DNA of 48,461 nucleotides from JAPXRI01 sp033813635 (GTDB lineage Bacteria; Bacillota; Clostridia; Oscillospirales; QAMX01): assembly GCA_033813635.1 (NCBI GenBank), contig JAPXRI010000017.1, forward strand, positions 1 to 48,461, given 5' to 3'. Under the pieces are notes generated by a model. That model ran no database searches. It was not told where the DNA came from and saw only the letters and a program-made list of their open reading frames with translations. Of the stretch, positions 6,573 through 15,682 are shown one piece after another; position 1 is the first letter of the stretch; each line of letters starts with the position of its first letter. Made by a program: the position numbers and the translations under genes.

Positions 6573-9500
6573 CTACTTGGACAACAGGTTATACAGTACC
6601 TGCGCCATCTGGGCGCGGGTGGTAGTGTTAGTCGGGCTGAGTTGCCCGTTGTTACCGCCGACCACGCCGGTTTTCACCAGATAAGCCATTGCATCCTGCG
6701 CATAGGAAGAGATGCTTTTGCTGTCTGTAAAATCTGAAAGGGCCTTACCGGAGTCATCCTCTGGTAACTGATCGATTGCCTTCAGCGCATTGTAAAGCAT
6801 GGTGAACATATCCTGACGGGTGACGGCCTGCTCCGGGGCAAATTTGTTGTCGCCCACTCCGTTGGAGATGCCAAGCCGCTTGGCTGCCGCCAGATAACCC
6901 GTGTAGTAGGTATTCCCCGCATCAGCAAAATTGTTGGCGGTGCTGCTATCCGCGTCGATGCCATAGGCACGCAGGAGCAGAGTGATGAACTGTCCGCGGG
7001 TCAATGTCGCGTCGGGGCTGAAAGTGGTTTCTGATGTCCCGCCAGTGATGCTCCGCGCCGCGAGGTAGCTGACTGCGTCGGCGTACCACGCACTGTCGGA
7101 CACATCACTGAACACTATCTTATTGTAGCCCACAGCGTAGGTTGAGAAGTGAGTGGTTGTGAAAACCAACGTACCTGACTTGGCATCATAGTGGCAGTTC
7201 TGCATCAGTTCCGGCTCGCCGTTGGCGTTGATGTAATATGCCACAATGGCGTTTGTATCTTCGCCCGCCGCCGGGGTGTAGGGGACGGAAACCGTAACAT
7301 CTCCGCCAAACTCCGAAATCGTGTTGCCGCCGCTGGTGACGCTGAAATGATAGACCGGACGATTGCCTACAACCTGAGCAGCAGCGCCGGAGAGGGTGCT
7401 GTTTTCCACCTGAGCTGCGGAGATATTCACGTCGCCGGAGGCGGCGCCCGCGATATTGGTGATGGCCTGCGCGTCAAAAGTGATAACCGCAACATCGGAG
7501 GAAAGCGTCAGGGCTTCCATTTCGCCGGTTACCATCGCCTGAATTGAGGATTGCGGCAGGGAGGTTTCTACCCCGCTTGCGCCGGACGCACCGGACACCT
7601 GAATTTCCACCCTGGGCACTTCACCGTTATTTTTAGCGGCTTCCTGTGCCGCTTTAATTGCAGTGCTCATCTGCGACTGCGTAACGGAAGCGGTCGCCGT
7701 GCCGTCGGAGCCGATTTTTGCTGTCGCCGTGGTGGTGGCGGTGGAACCGGAAACAGTGGGCGCAGGTGTGGCAGGTGTACTCGAACCGCCACCTCCGTTC
7801 TCGTAGGAGGGCTGGGTAGAAATGGTCAGGGTGCCGTCCGCCTTAGTAACGGTATAGTTTACGTGCTCGATTGTCACGTCAGCCTTGTTGGTCCACTCAA
7901 TCGTGTAGGTTCCGTTGGTGCTGCTGTTTGCCAGCGCATCGGCGCCGTTTTTCAGCGCGAACTCCGGTGTGCCTGTGGGTGTTATGGTGTCGCCGCTGAC
8001 GAGGCCTGCATATTCAAGCGTGAACGAGGTCGGCAGAGCCGCACCGTTATAAATAGAGATGTTTTGGGGCTTCGCGGTAAGCGCCCTTCGGGAGATTTCA
8101 AACTGAATTTCCACTTCTCCCATGAAGTCAGCGTTATCGTCCGGGATTTTCACGGTCAGGGTGTAGTTCCCTACGTCCTTCGGCGCAGTGCCGCTCGACC
8201 ATATGTATTCATATTCGCCGGTATAGCTCTGCTCGTTGGCAGGTGTTCCGGTATAAGCCGCCGCAACGCCGTCGTAGGTTTTATTCTCTACGGTTACGCC
8301 GGTGATGGTCACGGGGGTCTTGTCAACCAGTGTTACCACCACGTTGATGGTGACATCTTCATAGTTCTGCATCGTGACGGTTACGGGAATGGTTGCGGTC
8401 TGATTTTCCGTGCCGATAGCGGTGGAGAATTTGATGCCAGAGACTGTACTCGTTAAACTGCCATCAATGATCGCTGTATCGCCCGTTACCGTGCCGGCGA
8501 CAAAGCTCTTTGTGCCGCAATCTGAGGGAAGACTGGTAATGTTGACGGCAACGTCGGTATGTGCCGCACTGTAAAGCAGGTTCTTGTTAATTCCGCTCAC
8601 GGTGGGTGCGTCAGCCTTGCCGACCGTCAGCGTACCGGGCGTGACAGTAACATTGTAGTTTGCGCTGGTTGAGGTGCCTGTAATGCTGTAATCTCCCACA
8701 TTAGAGGAGGTTGTTGCTGTTGTGGTCAGGGCAAGCCCCAGATCGCTCTCAGTGTCGCCGCTTACCAGTATTCCGCTGGGATCGGCAATTGAAAATGCCG
8801 GATTTGCTCCCTTGAATTTGCGGGAAGCATTATTTGCCGTAACGGTGACAGCCTTTTTCTCTACTGTTAGAGTGTAGGTTATTGAAGTGGCGCGGTATTG
8901 TCCTTCCACCTTGGCCGCAGTTGCTGTAATAGTTGCATTGCCTGCTCCCTTGATTGTAACTTCGCCGGAGGTAGCGTCAACAACGGCGACAGACGTGTCG
9001 CTGCTTGAATAGGCAATTGCTCCGCCGCCTGTGCTGCTGTTTGCAGCTGGATTTATAAAGGCGCTATCGCCGTAGGTTTTGCTTGCCGCATCGGGTGTTG
9101 CAAAGGAAATAGTCTGAGGATCGCCATCCACAACTGTCAGTTCCACCGTGCCTGTGGTAACCTTGCTTGTGTAATTGGTTTCTGAAGCATCGGGGGTAAA
9201 TTTAACATATAAATTGTGGCTGCCGACAGTCAAAGCGTTGACGCTTGTGTCAGTTGCCTGATTAGCTGTGCAGGCGGCGTCATGCCAGAGTGTTACCGTT
9301 CCGCTTACTGTTTCGCTGTTAACTCCGTTTGCTGTGGCAGGCAGGCTTATCTGAGCGATTCCCCCGCCCTGAGTAAATTCCTGCGCCTGCTGAGCAGCTG
9401 TCAGGTTGTAGGAATAGTCGGCGGGAGTTATGGACGCCGTGACAGATACAGTGGTTGCTCCGCCTACAAGCGTATAGTTTGCGGAATTTGCTCCTGAAAG

Positions 9501-12500
9501 ATTGCCGATAGTAAGGGTTACGGTGTGTGAGGTTCCGGCAGCTGCGCTGTCAAAAGCCGATACACCGGTGATATTAACCGTGGCGACCTCGGTTCCCACA
9601 AGATCCTTCAAAACTACATTGCCCGAAGCATTTGTGAGTGTGCAGTTCGTATTGCCGTCGTAGACCTTAGTTACTGTTACGCCGGAGGCGTCCAGATTTG
9701 TATCGCCGATAACCTTAACGGTTATGTCACCGGTGATTGCCGGCTGATCGATACTGTAGTTGTAAATACTGCACGACTGTCCGTTCTGTGTATATGTATA
9801 ATCCGTGCTGTTGACATCGATTTCAATGCCTGTGCCTACTCCGGAGGTCTCGTAGAGCGGATTCTGTGCGACGATGTCGGTCAGTGCGTCGCCTGTGCAG
9901 AGATCGGACTCATTTATTGTAAATGTTATAGATTCAACCTCTGTTGTGCCGTTATATACATCGGTCGTGCCGTCGTACTGCTTCGTAAATGAACCGCCGC
10001 TGTAAATTCCTGTGATGTGCTTTGGATTTATCCAGAACTCATCGCTTGTGGCGGTCATGCCTTCATAAGCTGTGCCAGCCACACCTTTTGCTGTAACTGT
10101 GTAGCCGCCGGCGTTTTTTATCTCCGTGACTGTCACGGGAGTACCTACGCCGTTATTGGGACTGTATTTAATATCAAGTGTGTAATCAGTGCCCTCTGTC
10201 AGCGTATCGCCGTTCATGTTTTTGACGGTAAATACAGGCTTCTGGTCTGTGCCATTGTAGGATTTAGTCTGAGTGCCCCAATCGGAGGTAAGCTGTAGGG
10301 TTTCAATAACCTCGCCTTTATAGGTCAGGGAGCAGCTTCCTGATATATCGCCTATATAGTTTTCATTTTTTTGGTAACGAATAACCCCTTCATATTTGTA
10401 TACTGTGTTGTCTTTTTTGACCGATACGGTAATATTATAAAGCTCGTGGGAATCGGAATTTGTCCAGGTGCTTGTATCTTCCTCAATGGGCAGCCAAAAA
10501 TAAGAATTTGGCACTATACCTGTCTTGCCGTAGCTATAGGTATCACCGCCGGACTTTTTTGTAATCGTCAATGATACGATTTCATCGTCTCCGGTGATGT
10601 TTAAATCCTCTGGACGGTCTGCGGCAAAATAGAAACCAAATGTGGTTGGGTAAAGCGGTGTGCTGCCATCTGCAGCCGTGGGCCATGGTACCGGTCTTGC
10701 TACAGTAGTCTGATAGGTGCTGACGGGGATATTCAGCGTCCCGCCGGTAATTTTTATCCAACCGCCTGCATCTGTTGCACCCATGCCCTTACCGATAACG
10801 GTGGCATCGTCACCGTAAATCGCACAATTCTGTGAGTATACAAAGGAATTTACATAACCGCCTGATATGGTAATCTGTCCCGCGCCGCCTGCGGAGCCGC
10901 CGCCGATGAGAGCCGGGGTTGCTGTTGCCGTAGTGGCATCGTATGGGTAGACATCGACACCGGTTACCTCTACCTTGCCGCCGGAAATATTGATAACTCC
11001 GCCGTCAGCACCGTTGCCGCCGCCAATACCGGCGCCGCCGACACCTGTGCCGGCTGCTGCTGTGTCTCCGGTATCGGGATTATAAACCGTTACACCGGCT
11101 GTAGCATAAACTGCGCCGCCGGAAATGTTGATTGTTCCGCCGCTGCCGCCAATCTGTGTTCCGCCGCCGCCGCCTATACCGGCTGCGGCGTAATAATGCT
11201 TATTCTCGCCAGAACCCGCAGATTTATTTGTGCTTCCAGTAGGAGAGTTGCCTCCTCCGCTGTATTCACCGACCTGTCCGCCGGAAATAGTGATATTGCC
11301 GCCATCACCGCCGACACCTGTGCCGTCATCCTTATTTCCATCACCACCGCCGATGTGATAAGTCTTTACGGTTCCGTTTAAAATTGTGATATTGCCACCG
11401 TCGCCGCCATTTTCACCTATGCCGCCACCGATAGTTTTTGCGTTTACTGTTCCGGTTGTATTGATGGTGATATCACCTCCGGCTCCACCTGTAGCGCAAT
11501 AGCCTGTACTTTGGTAATCTACATTACTTCCGCCGACATGTTCAACTGCTTCATAATACCCGTCGCCGCCTATGGAAGCATTTTCCAGAATCTGAATAGT
11601 GCCGCCCGGGTAGCCGATTCGTGTATCGTTGTCTCTGCCATTAGAGCCAATTATGCTAGCTCCTTTTACCACTGCATTTCCTTTAATTGTAATGGTACTT
11701 CCGGAATTGTCGCCGCCGCCGATGGCGCCTGTATTATAGTATCCTTTTGCATCAACTTCCGCAGTGCCTGAAATCTCAATGGTGCGGTTATCAGTGCCGC
11801 GCATATCGCCGCCGATACCGATACTGTCACGATAGTTGAAGCCCTTGGCGGTGACTTGCCCGCCTGTGAGTTTGATATTCAGCGGATTGGTGCTGGTGCC
11901 TTCGAAGTCATCGTCGAAGTTGCCGCCTATGCCCGCGTCCGAGCCGTAAGCCGTTACGGTACCGCCGGAGATAACGATGCTGCGCACGCCCGGTTCGCCA
12001 TCCGCATCGCCGCCTATGCCCACACTGCTGAGGTAGGTACCGGAGGCTTTAGTTGGATCAACAGTATCGCTGTACGGAATACCATAGGCGTTAACAATGC
12101 CGCCAGTAATTCTTATGCTATAGTCGTTTGGCACACCGGAGCTGGAGTAGGAATTATTATAACGGTCATAGCAGCCTATACCTACCATATCGCCGTAGGC
12201 CGTAACAGTGCCGCCGTTAATTGTTATTTGGCTGGTACCGCTTGTGCTCTCCGAGTCTATTATTCCGCCGATACCTACGCCGCCAGGGTAATTTTCCGTA
12301 CCATAAGAAAAGGCGTTAACCGTACCGTTTTTAATAGTAATATCACCGGTGGCGCCAGAGTCACAACCAATGGCAGCATGATACCTGCCCGATTTTGCAT
12401 TCAGGGTTCCTGTCCCGTCGATTGTAAGTGCCGTGCCTAGCGGAACATGAATAGCGTCCGCCTGTGCATAATAAATGGAATCCGTGTTTAAGTAATGGGT

Positions 12501-12869
12501 ATCCAGCGTGTTTACACTGCTATCAACCAGCGTCAAATTCAGCTTGGCTGTGTCTGTCAGCTTTATGGGAGCGTCGTTATTCTCCCCGGTATTGTCAATA
12601 CTCAACCCGTTTAGCGTCAGGTTGGCTTCCGTTGTACCCGCTACCAGTACCTGTGCGCTTGTTGCCATACCGGACAGGGTGAGCTGTGTTGATGTAAGAA
12701 TGGTTAAAGTTTTGGTGCCGGAGTCCCAGCTGTAATCTGTGGCAGCTGTTCCTCCGTCAACGGTTATGCCGTCGTAGGTGTCCGCCGCCAGCGCCATAGC
12801 CGGCAGCATGGTTAGCACCATGCACAGGGTAAGCGCCCACGCGAGCCCTTTGCTTAGTATTTTCTTCAT
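6573..12869 (-). CDS. Giant S-layer-anchored surface protein (beta-helix, Big/MBG/YDG repeats, three SLH domains)
   Basis: This 2,098-residue secreted protein has an N-terminal signal peptide (MKKILSKGLAWALTLCMVLT, cleavage after AMALA). Residues about 35-720 are Gly-rich repeats of the type ITISGGTVTAYG and GIGG, suggesting a right-handed beta-helix as in carbohydrate-binding surface proteins. The middle, about 850-1650, holds Ig-like repeats: YDG-type (KVYDGNTN, KQYDGTTD), MBG/Big-like (KTYGDSA, then AYSSSDTSVAVVD). A Ser/Thr/Ala-rich linker and a lower-complexity domain follow. The last about 190 residues form three SLH domains (FSDVSDSAWYADAV, FADAGNTYYTGY, FTDSKSISSYAQ) that bind cell-wall polymers. 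ATG at 12869 has AAAGGA upstream. It is the largest cargo gene. Adhesion or polysaccharide binding is inferred. Confidence 0.88.
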   Translation of the reverse strand: MKKILSKGLAWALTLCMVLTMLPAMALAADTYDGITVDGGTAATDYSWDSGTKTLTILTSTQLTLSGMATSAQVLVAGTTEANLTLNGLSIDNTGENNDAPIKLTDTAKLNLTLVDSSVNTLDTHYLNTDSIYYAQADAIHVPLGTALTIDGTGTLNAKSGRYHAAIGCDSGATGDITIKNGTVNAFSYGTENYPGGVGIGGIIDSESTSGTSQITINGGTVTAYGDMVGIGCYDRYNNSYSSSGVPNDYSIRITGGIVNAYGIPYSDTVDPTKASGTYLSSVGIGGDADGEPGVRSIVISGGTVTAYGSDAGIGGNFDDDFEGTSTNPLNIKLTGGQVTAKGFNYRDSIGIGGDMRGTDNRTIEISGTAEVDAKGYYNTGAIGGGDNSGSTITIKGNAVVKGASIIGSNGRDNDTRIGYPGGTIQILENASIGGDGYYEAVEHVGGSNVDYQSTGYCATGGAGGDITINTTGTVNAKTIGGGIGENGGDGGNITILNGTVKTYHIGGGDGNKDDGTGVGGDGGNITISGGQVGEYSGGGNSPTGSTNKSAGSGENKHYYAAAGIGGGGGTQIGGSGGTINISGGAVYATAGVTVYNPDTGDTAAAGTGVGGAGIGGGNGADGGVINISGGKVEVTGVDVYPYDATTATATPALIGGGSAGGAGQITISGGYVNSFVYSQNCAIYGDDATVIGKGMGATDAGGWIKITGGTLNIPVSTYQTTVARPVPWPTAADGSTPLYPTTFGFYFAADRPEDLNITGDDEIVSLTITKKSGGDTYSYGKTGIVPNSYFWLPIEEDTSTWTNSDSHELYNITVSVKKDNTVYKYEGVIRYQKNENYIGDISGSCSLTYKGEVIETLQLTSDWGTQTKSYNGTDQKPVFTVKNMNGDTLTEGTDYTLDIKYSPNNGVGTPVTVTEIKNAGGYTVTAKGVAGTAYEGMTATSDEFWINPKHITGIYSGGSFTKQYDGTTDVYNGTTEVESITFTINESDLCTGDALTDIVAQNPLYETSGVGTGIEIDVNSTDYTYTQNGQSCSIYNYSIDQPAITGDITVKVIGDTNLDASGVTVTKVYDGNTNCTLTNASGNVVLKDLVGTEVATVNITGVSAFDSAAAGTSHTVTLTIGNLSGANSANYTLVGGATTVSVTASITPADYSYNLTAAQQAQEFTQGGGIAQISLPATANGVNSETVSGTVTLWHDAACTANQATDTSVNALTVGSHNLYVKFTPDASETNYTSKVTTGTVELTVVDGDPQTISFATPDAASKTYGDSAFINPAANSSTGGGAIAYSSSDTSVAVVDATSGEVTIKGAGNATITATAAKVEGQYRATSITYTLTVEKKAVTVTANNASRKFKGANPAFSIADPSGILVSGDTESDLGLALTTTATTSSNVGDYSITGTSTSANYNVTVTPGTLTVGKADAPTVSGINKNLLYSAAHTDVAVNITSLPSDCGTKSFVAGTVTGDTAIIDGSLTSTVSGIKFSTAIGTENQTATIPVTVTMQNYEDVTINVVVTLVDKTPVTITGVTVENKTYDGVAAAYTGTPANEQSYTGEYEYIWSSGTAPKDVGNYTLTVKIPDDNADFMGEVEIQFEISRRALTAKPQNISIYNGAALPTSFTLEYAGLVSGDTITPTGTPEFALKNGADALANSSTNGTYTIEWTNKADVTIEHVNYTVTKADGTLTISTQPSYENGGGGSSTPATPAPTVSGSTATTTATAKIGSDGTATASVTQSQMSTAIKAAQEAAKNNGEVPRVEIQVSGASGASGVETSLPQSSIQAMVTGEMEALTLSSDVAVITFDAQAITNIAGAASGDVNISAAQVENSTLSGAAAQVVGNRPVYHFSVTSGGNTISEFGGDVTVSVPYTPAAGEDTNAIVAYYINANGEPELMQNCHYDAKSGTLVFTTTHFSTYAVGYNKIVFSDVSDSAWYADAVSYLAARSITGGTSETTFSPDATLTRGQFITLLLRAYGIDADSSTANNFADAGNTYYTGYLAAAKRLGISNGVGDNKFAPEQAVTRQDMFTMLYNALKAIDQLPEDDSGKALSDFTDSKSISSYAQDAMAYLVKTGVVGGNNGQLSPTNTTTRAQMAQVLYNLLSK

Positions 12870-12960
12870 TTTGTATAGTTCCTTTCGTTTGAGTATATAA
12901 TTGCCCATGATTCCTATGTGATAGTTTACGTTACTTTGAGTGCCGGGGGATATGGTCTAT

Positions 12961-12984
12961 ATTCACATTTATTTGTCTAAAATT
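12961..12984 (-). promoter_or_regulatory. Possible AraC-regulator site upstream of the giant surface gene
   Basis: The minus strand begins AATTTTAGACAAATAAA and continues TGTGAAT, 92-115 bases before the surface gene ATG. A similar sequence (AATTTCGGACAAACAAA, then AGTGTAT) lies 102-125 bases before the response-regulator ATG at 15593-15616, in the same orientation. By eye about 19 of 24 bases match. This suggests a shared operator, but some AT-rich similarity could be chance. Confidence 0.4.
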
Positions 12985-12989
12985 AAGAA

Positions 12990-13020
12990 GCCGCGGTTTA
13001 CAATAGATGTAAACCGCGGC
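12990..13020 (-). terminator. Hairpin after the sensor kinase gene
   Basis: A perfect 13-bp stem, GCCGCGGTTTACA (12990-13002) with 13008-13020, has a 5-base loop. It lies 23 bases beyond the kinase stop codon. The sequence after it on the minus strand is T-rich (CTTCTTAATTTT) but broken, so it is a likely though not ideal terminator. Confidence 0.6.
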
Positions 13021-13042
13021 AGACGCGCTGTTAAATGAGATA

Positions 13043-14743
13043 TTAATTATTGGGGATATTAAGCTGCTTTTTATATGTACCGAGTGTAATTGTAACCTCC
13101 GTGCCGGTTGGGACGACTGAACTAAATGCAAGACCGAAGTCTTTACCATAATAATATGCGATACGCTTGTTAATGTTGATCAGTGCAATATTCTCTAGTC
13201 CTCCGGCTGTTTCCTCATTCAAACCGGATACTGACAGCTGAGCATGTAGTAAGCTTAATTCAGATTCGTTCATACCTTCCCCGTGGTCACGGATTACAAT
13301 CTTGATTTTATCCTGAATGACCTCTGCCTTTATTTCGATAACACAGCAATGTCTGCAGTTTCTGTAACCGTGAACAATTGCGTTTTCAACGATCGGCTGG
13401 AGCAGCATTCGAGGAATCCTGAGATCCATAAGCCGGTCGTCCAGATCAAATATCGCCTCTAACTTATTGTTGTATCTGATGTTCATTATGTTGATATAAT
13501 TCTGCAAGACATAGAATTCCTCCCACGCGTTGATGAATTCGTCCTCGTCATGGGCGTACCGGACCAGCATCGAAAGTCCGTCGCACAACTCGGTCGCCCT
13601 TTCCAGGTCCTCTTTAGATACAAGTATTTTTATGATATTTAATATATTCACGGTGAAGTGCGCGTTTATTTGCTTTTTCAGCGAATAATTAATTGCCTTT
13701 TGTTTTTTAATTTCAGAATCCTTCAGCTGCAGCTGAGCGCTTTGAATAGATTTGTTTTTAACCTCGATCCTTTCCAGCATTTCGTTTAGCTTTGTCACAA
13801 GCTTATCGAATTCTGCGCTTTGTACATAGGGAATAGCGCCTGGAGTAAAGTTGAGATCAATATGATCAACACTATCAAGCAAGCGCAGCATGGGCTTGAA
13901 GAATTGCTTTCTGATGAACGCTGCGAAAAGCAGGAGCGAAAACCCCAGTGCTAATCCTGTAACCAAAGCTGCCACAATAAAATACAGATTTGATGCGCTG
14001 AGATAGCCTGCGTTAGCCGTGACCAGGACGGAAAATGGGGTCATGCCAATGCATTTATTGGTACAATAGTATGAATCGCCCTGTATATCTCCTGCGGAGA
14101 GCGCGAGCAGCGCCTGCGAATCGGATACGATCACTTTATCGTCCGTCAACAGTGAAACATGCAGTCTTTCATTCTGAGCATAGTCCATTATTCTGGCAAG
14201 TGTTGTCTCCCCATCAGTAAGAATAACAATTGTGCCGATCTGACTCCCGCCAATATCATAAATGCTGCTGCCGTAGCCAATCAGCACGCTATCCAATGTA
14301 TTGACAACGATGTGTTCGGGAACTGCGTTTTTTTCTAAAAGATACAATATCCGTGTGCAGGCAGTATTGCCCGTTATTCCCCTAAAACGGTAAAACGCCC
14401 CATCTTTATTGTATGAAATCACGTTCCGGATCAGGCTGCGGCTGGATATGCTGCTGGACAGCAATTCGTTAATTCCAGGTGCGCTGAGAAAATATTTCGT
14501 TACGTCTTCTTCCGCAACAAAACTTTTTATAGCTTCGTTTTGAGAGAGCGTAAACGCAAGCTGCTCCATACCCGCAAACTCGTTTTCAAGATCGCTTGCA
14601 ATCTGATCCGCCGTGCTCTCCAGCTGAAGCTGTGTATTACTGCGGATAAGACCGGTAATGTATATGTAGAACATTCCCCATACGATAAGTACGGCAGCAA
14701 ATAAAATCAGACTCCAGAGATAGTATTTTTTCTTTATACTCAT
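13043..14743 (-). CDS. YesM/LytS-type sensor histidine kinase
   Basis: This 566-residue membrane kinase should phosphorylate the AraC-type regulator encoded just upstream. A transmembrane helix at about 7-31 and another at about 253-277 enclose a sensor domain of some 220 residues outside the cell. A HAMP-like segment and coiled coil follow. The His_kinase motif KKQINAHF carries His362 in place of the common QInPHF form. A C-terminal ATPase has MLLQPIVENAIVHGY and IRDHGEGM. ATG at 14743 leaves 10 bases after the regulator stop. An alternative ATG at 14770 would overlap the regulator gene; both have weak ribosome sites. With the regulator and binding proteins it forms a cassette like HptS or LytS. 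Confidence 0.88.
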   Translation of the reverse strand: MSIKKKYYLWSLILFAAVLIVWGMFYIYITGLIRSNTQLQLESTADQIASDLENEFAGMEQLAFTLSQNEAIKSFVAEEDVTKYFLSAPGINELLSSSISSRSLIRNVISYNKDGAFYRFRGITGNTACTRILYLLEKNAVPEHIVVNTLDSVLIGYGSSIYDIGGSQIGTIVILTDGETTLARIMDYAQNERLHVSLLTDDKVIVSDSQALLALSAGDIQGDSYYCTNKCIGMTPFSVLVTANAGYLSASNLYFIVAALVTGLALGFSLLLFAAFIRKQFFKPMLRLLDSVDHIDLNFTPGAIPYVQSAEFDKLVTKLNEMLERIEVKNKSIQSAQLQLKDSEIKKQKAINYSLKKQINAHFTVNILNIIKILVSKEDLERATELCDGLSMLVRYAHDEDEFINAWEEFYVLQNYINIMNIRYNNKLEAIFDLDDRLMDLRIPRMLLQPIVENAIVHGYRNCRHCCVIEIKAEVIQDKIKIVIRDHGEGMNESELSLLHAQLSVSGLNEETAGGLENIALININKRIAYYYGKDFGLAFSSVVPTGTEVTITLGTYKKQLNIPNN

Positions 14744-14753
14744 TTTTTCGTTT

Positions 14754-15491
14754 TCATTCCTTATGCTCATCCCTGTATTGGCTCGGCGCTATACCGTAAT
14801 ACTCCTTAAAAACCTTGCAGAAATAAAAATAATCCCGGTACCCGCAGTTTATGGCAATTTCCTTAAAAGCAGTGCCCGATAATCTGATGAGCCGCGCAGC
14901 TTCCGACATGCGCAGATTTGTAATAAATATGGTGAGCGTTGAATTATAGTGTTTTGCAAACAGATTGCAAATATAATTCGGACTGATATTAAAGCTCTTG
15001 CTGAGCGACGCCAGTGTAAAGCGCTTAGAAAAGTTTTCTGTTACATATTGCACCAATTCGTCGAAGCCAGGATTACCGGACGGTGAATAAGAAACCGAAG
15101 GCTGAAGACACTCCTTTTTAGCCAGCTTGCGGCTGAGGCGCTCCAGTACGATTTCAGCGTCAGACTGATTAAACGGTTTGAGCAGATAATCAAATCCGTC
15201 CAAAAGGAAAAAGCTCCTCGCATCCTCAAAGGTGCCAAATGCGCTGAGCATCACAAATTCGCAGTCAACATCATGCTCCTTTAAAATTCTTATAAGCTGT
15301 GTCCCGCTCATAGCGGGCATCTTAAGGTCACTGAACACCACGTCCGGTTTGATTTTCAAAATATCGTCAACGGCAGTCGACGGGTCCGTATTGCTCCCTG
15401 CTACCTCAAATCCATTGTCCATCCATAAAACCGACGTGGTCAGGCTTTCTATAATAAGCGGATCATCGTCCACTAGATATACACTGTGCAT
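14754..15491 (-). CDS. AraC-family response regulator (YesN/HptR-like)
   Basis: This 245-residue protein has an N-terminal receiver domain (acidic pocket DDD at 8-10, phosphoacceptor Asp55 in FSDLKMP, Lys in LKPF). The C-terminal AraC DNA-binding domain has two helix-turn-helix units (FTLASLSKSFNISPNYICNL and FKEIAINCGYRDYFYFCKVF). ATG at 15491 has AGGAGG 7 bases before it; a longer frame to 15554 is unlikely. It is first in a two-gene minus-strand operon with the kinase and divergent from the solute-binding genes. It is expected to bind upstream of its own operon and possibly of the surface-protein gene. Confidence 0.9.
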   Translation of the reverse strand: MHSVYLVDDDPLIIESLTTSVLWMDNGFEVAGSNTDPSTAVDDILKIKPDVVFSDLKMPAMSGTQLIRILKEHDVDCEFVMLSAFGTFEDARSFFLLDGFDYLLKPFNQSDAEIVLERLSRKLAKKECLQPSVSYSPSGNPGFDELVQYVTENFSKRFTLASLSKSFNISPNYICNLFAKHYNSTLTIFITNLRMSEAARLIRLSGTAFKEIAINCGYRDYFYFCKVFKEYYGIAPSQYRDEHKE

Positions 15492-15592
15492 GGGGTTCCT
15501 CCTCAATGCCTCTTCTCGTCTGGCAGGTGTCATTTGATCAATAACATCATACATCGTGCCGGTTTTGCAGCGAAGAAAATGATTTGTAGTAA

Positions 15593-15616
15593 ATACACTT
15601 TTGTTTGTCCGAAATT
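15593..15616 (-). promoter_or_regulatory. Possible regulator site in the divergent promoter region
   Basis: The minus strand starts AATTTCGGACAAACAAA, 102-125 bases before the regulator ATG, and resembles the sequence at 12961-12984 upstream of the surface gene. It lies in the 191-base region between the divergent regulator (15491) and binding-protein (15683) genes. AT-rich -10-like boxes (TATAGT, TATACT) occur near 15646-15656 for the plus-strand unit. This would suit an autoregulatory AraC site; it is inference. Confidence 0.4.
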
Positions 15617-15682
15617 CACATGTCCATGTACTTATTTTACATTATATAGTATACTGGAGCACAAGTAAACTCAGGAAATGGT

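Noticed and set aside
11150..11800. Regular GCCGCC/ACCGCC-rich pattern resembling a repeat array
   Set aside because: The pattern encodes the GIGG and ISGG repeats of the surface protein in one frame; spacers are irregular, so it is neither a CRISPR array nor a DNA repeat.
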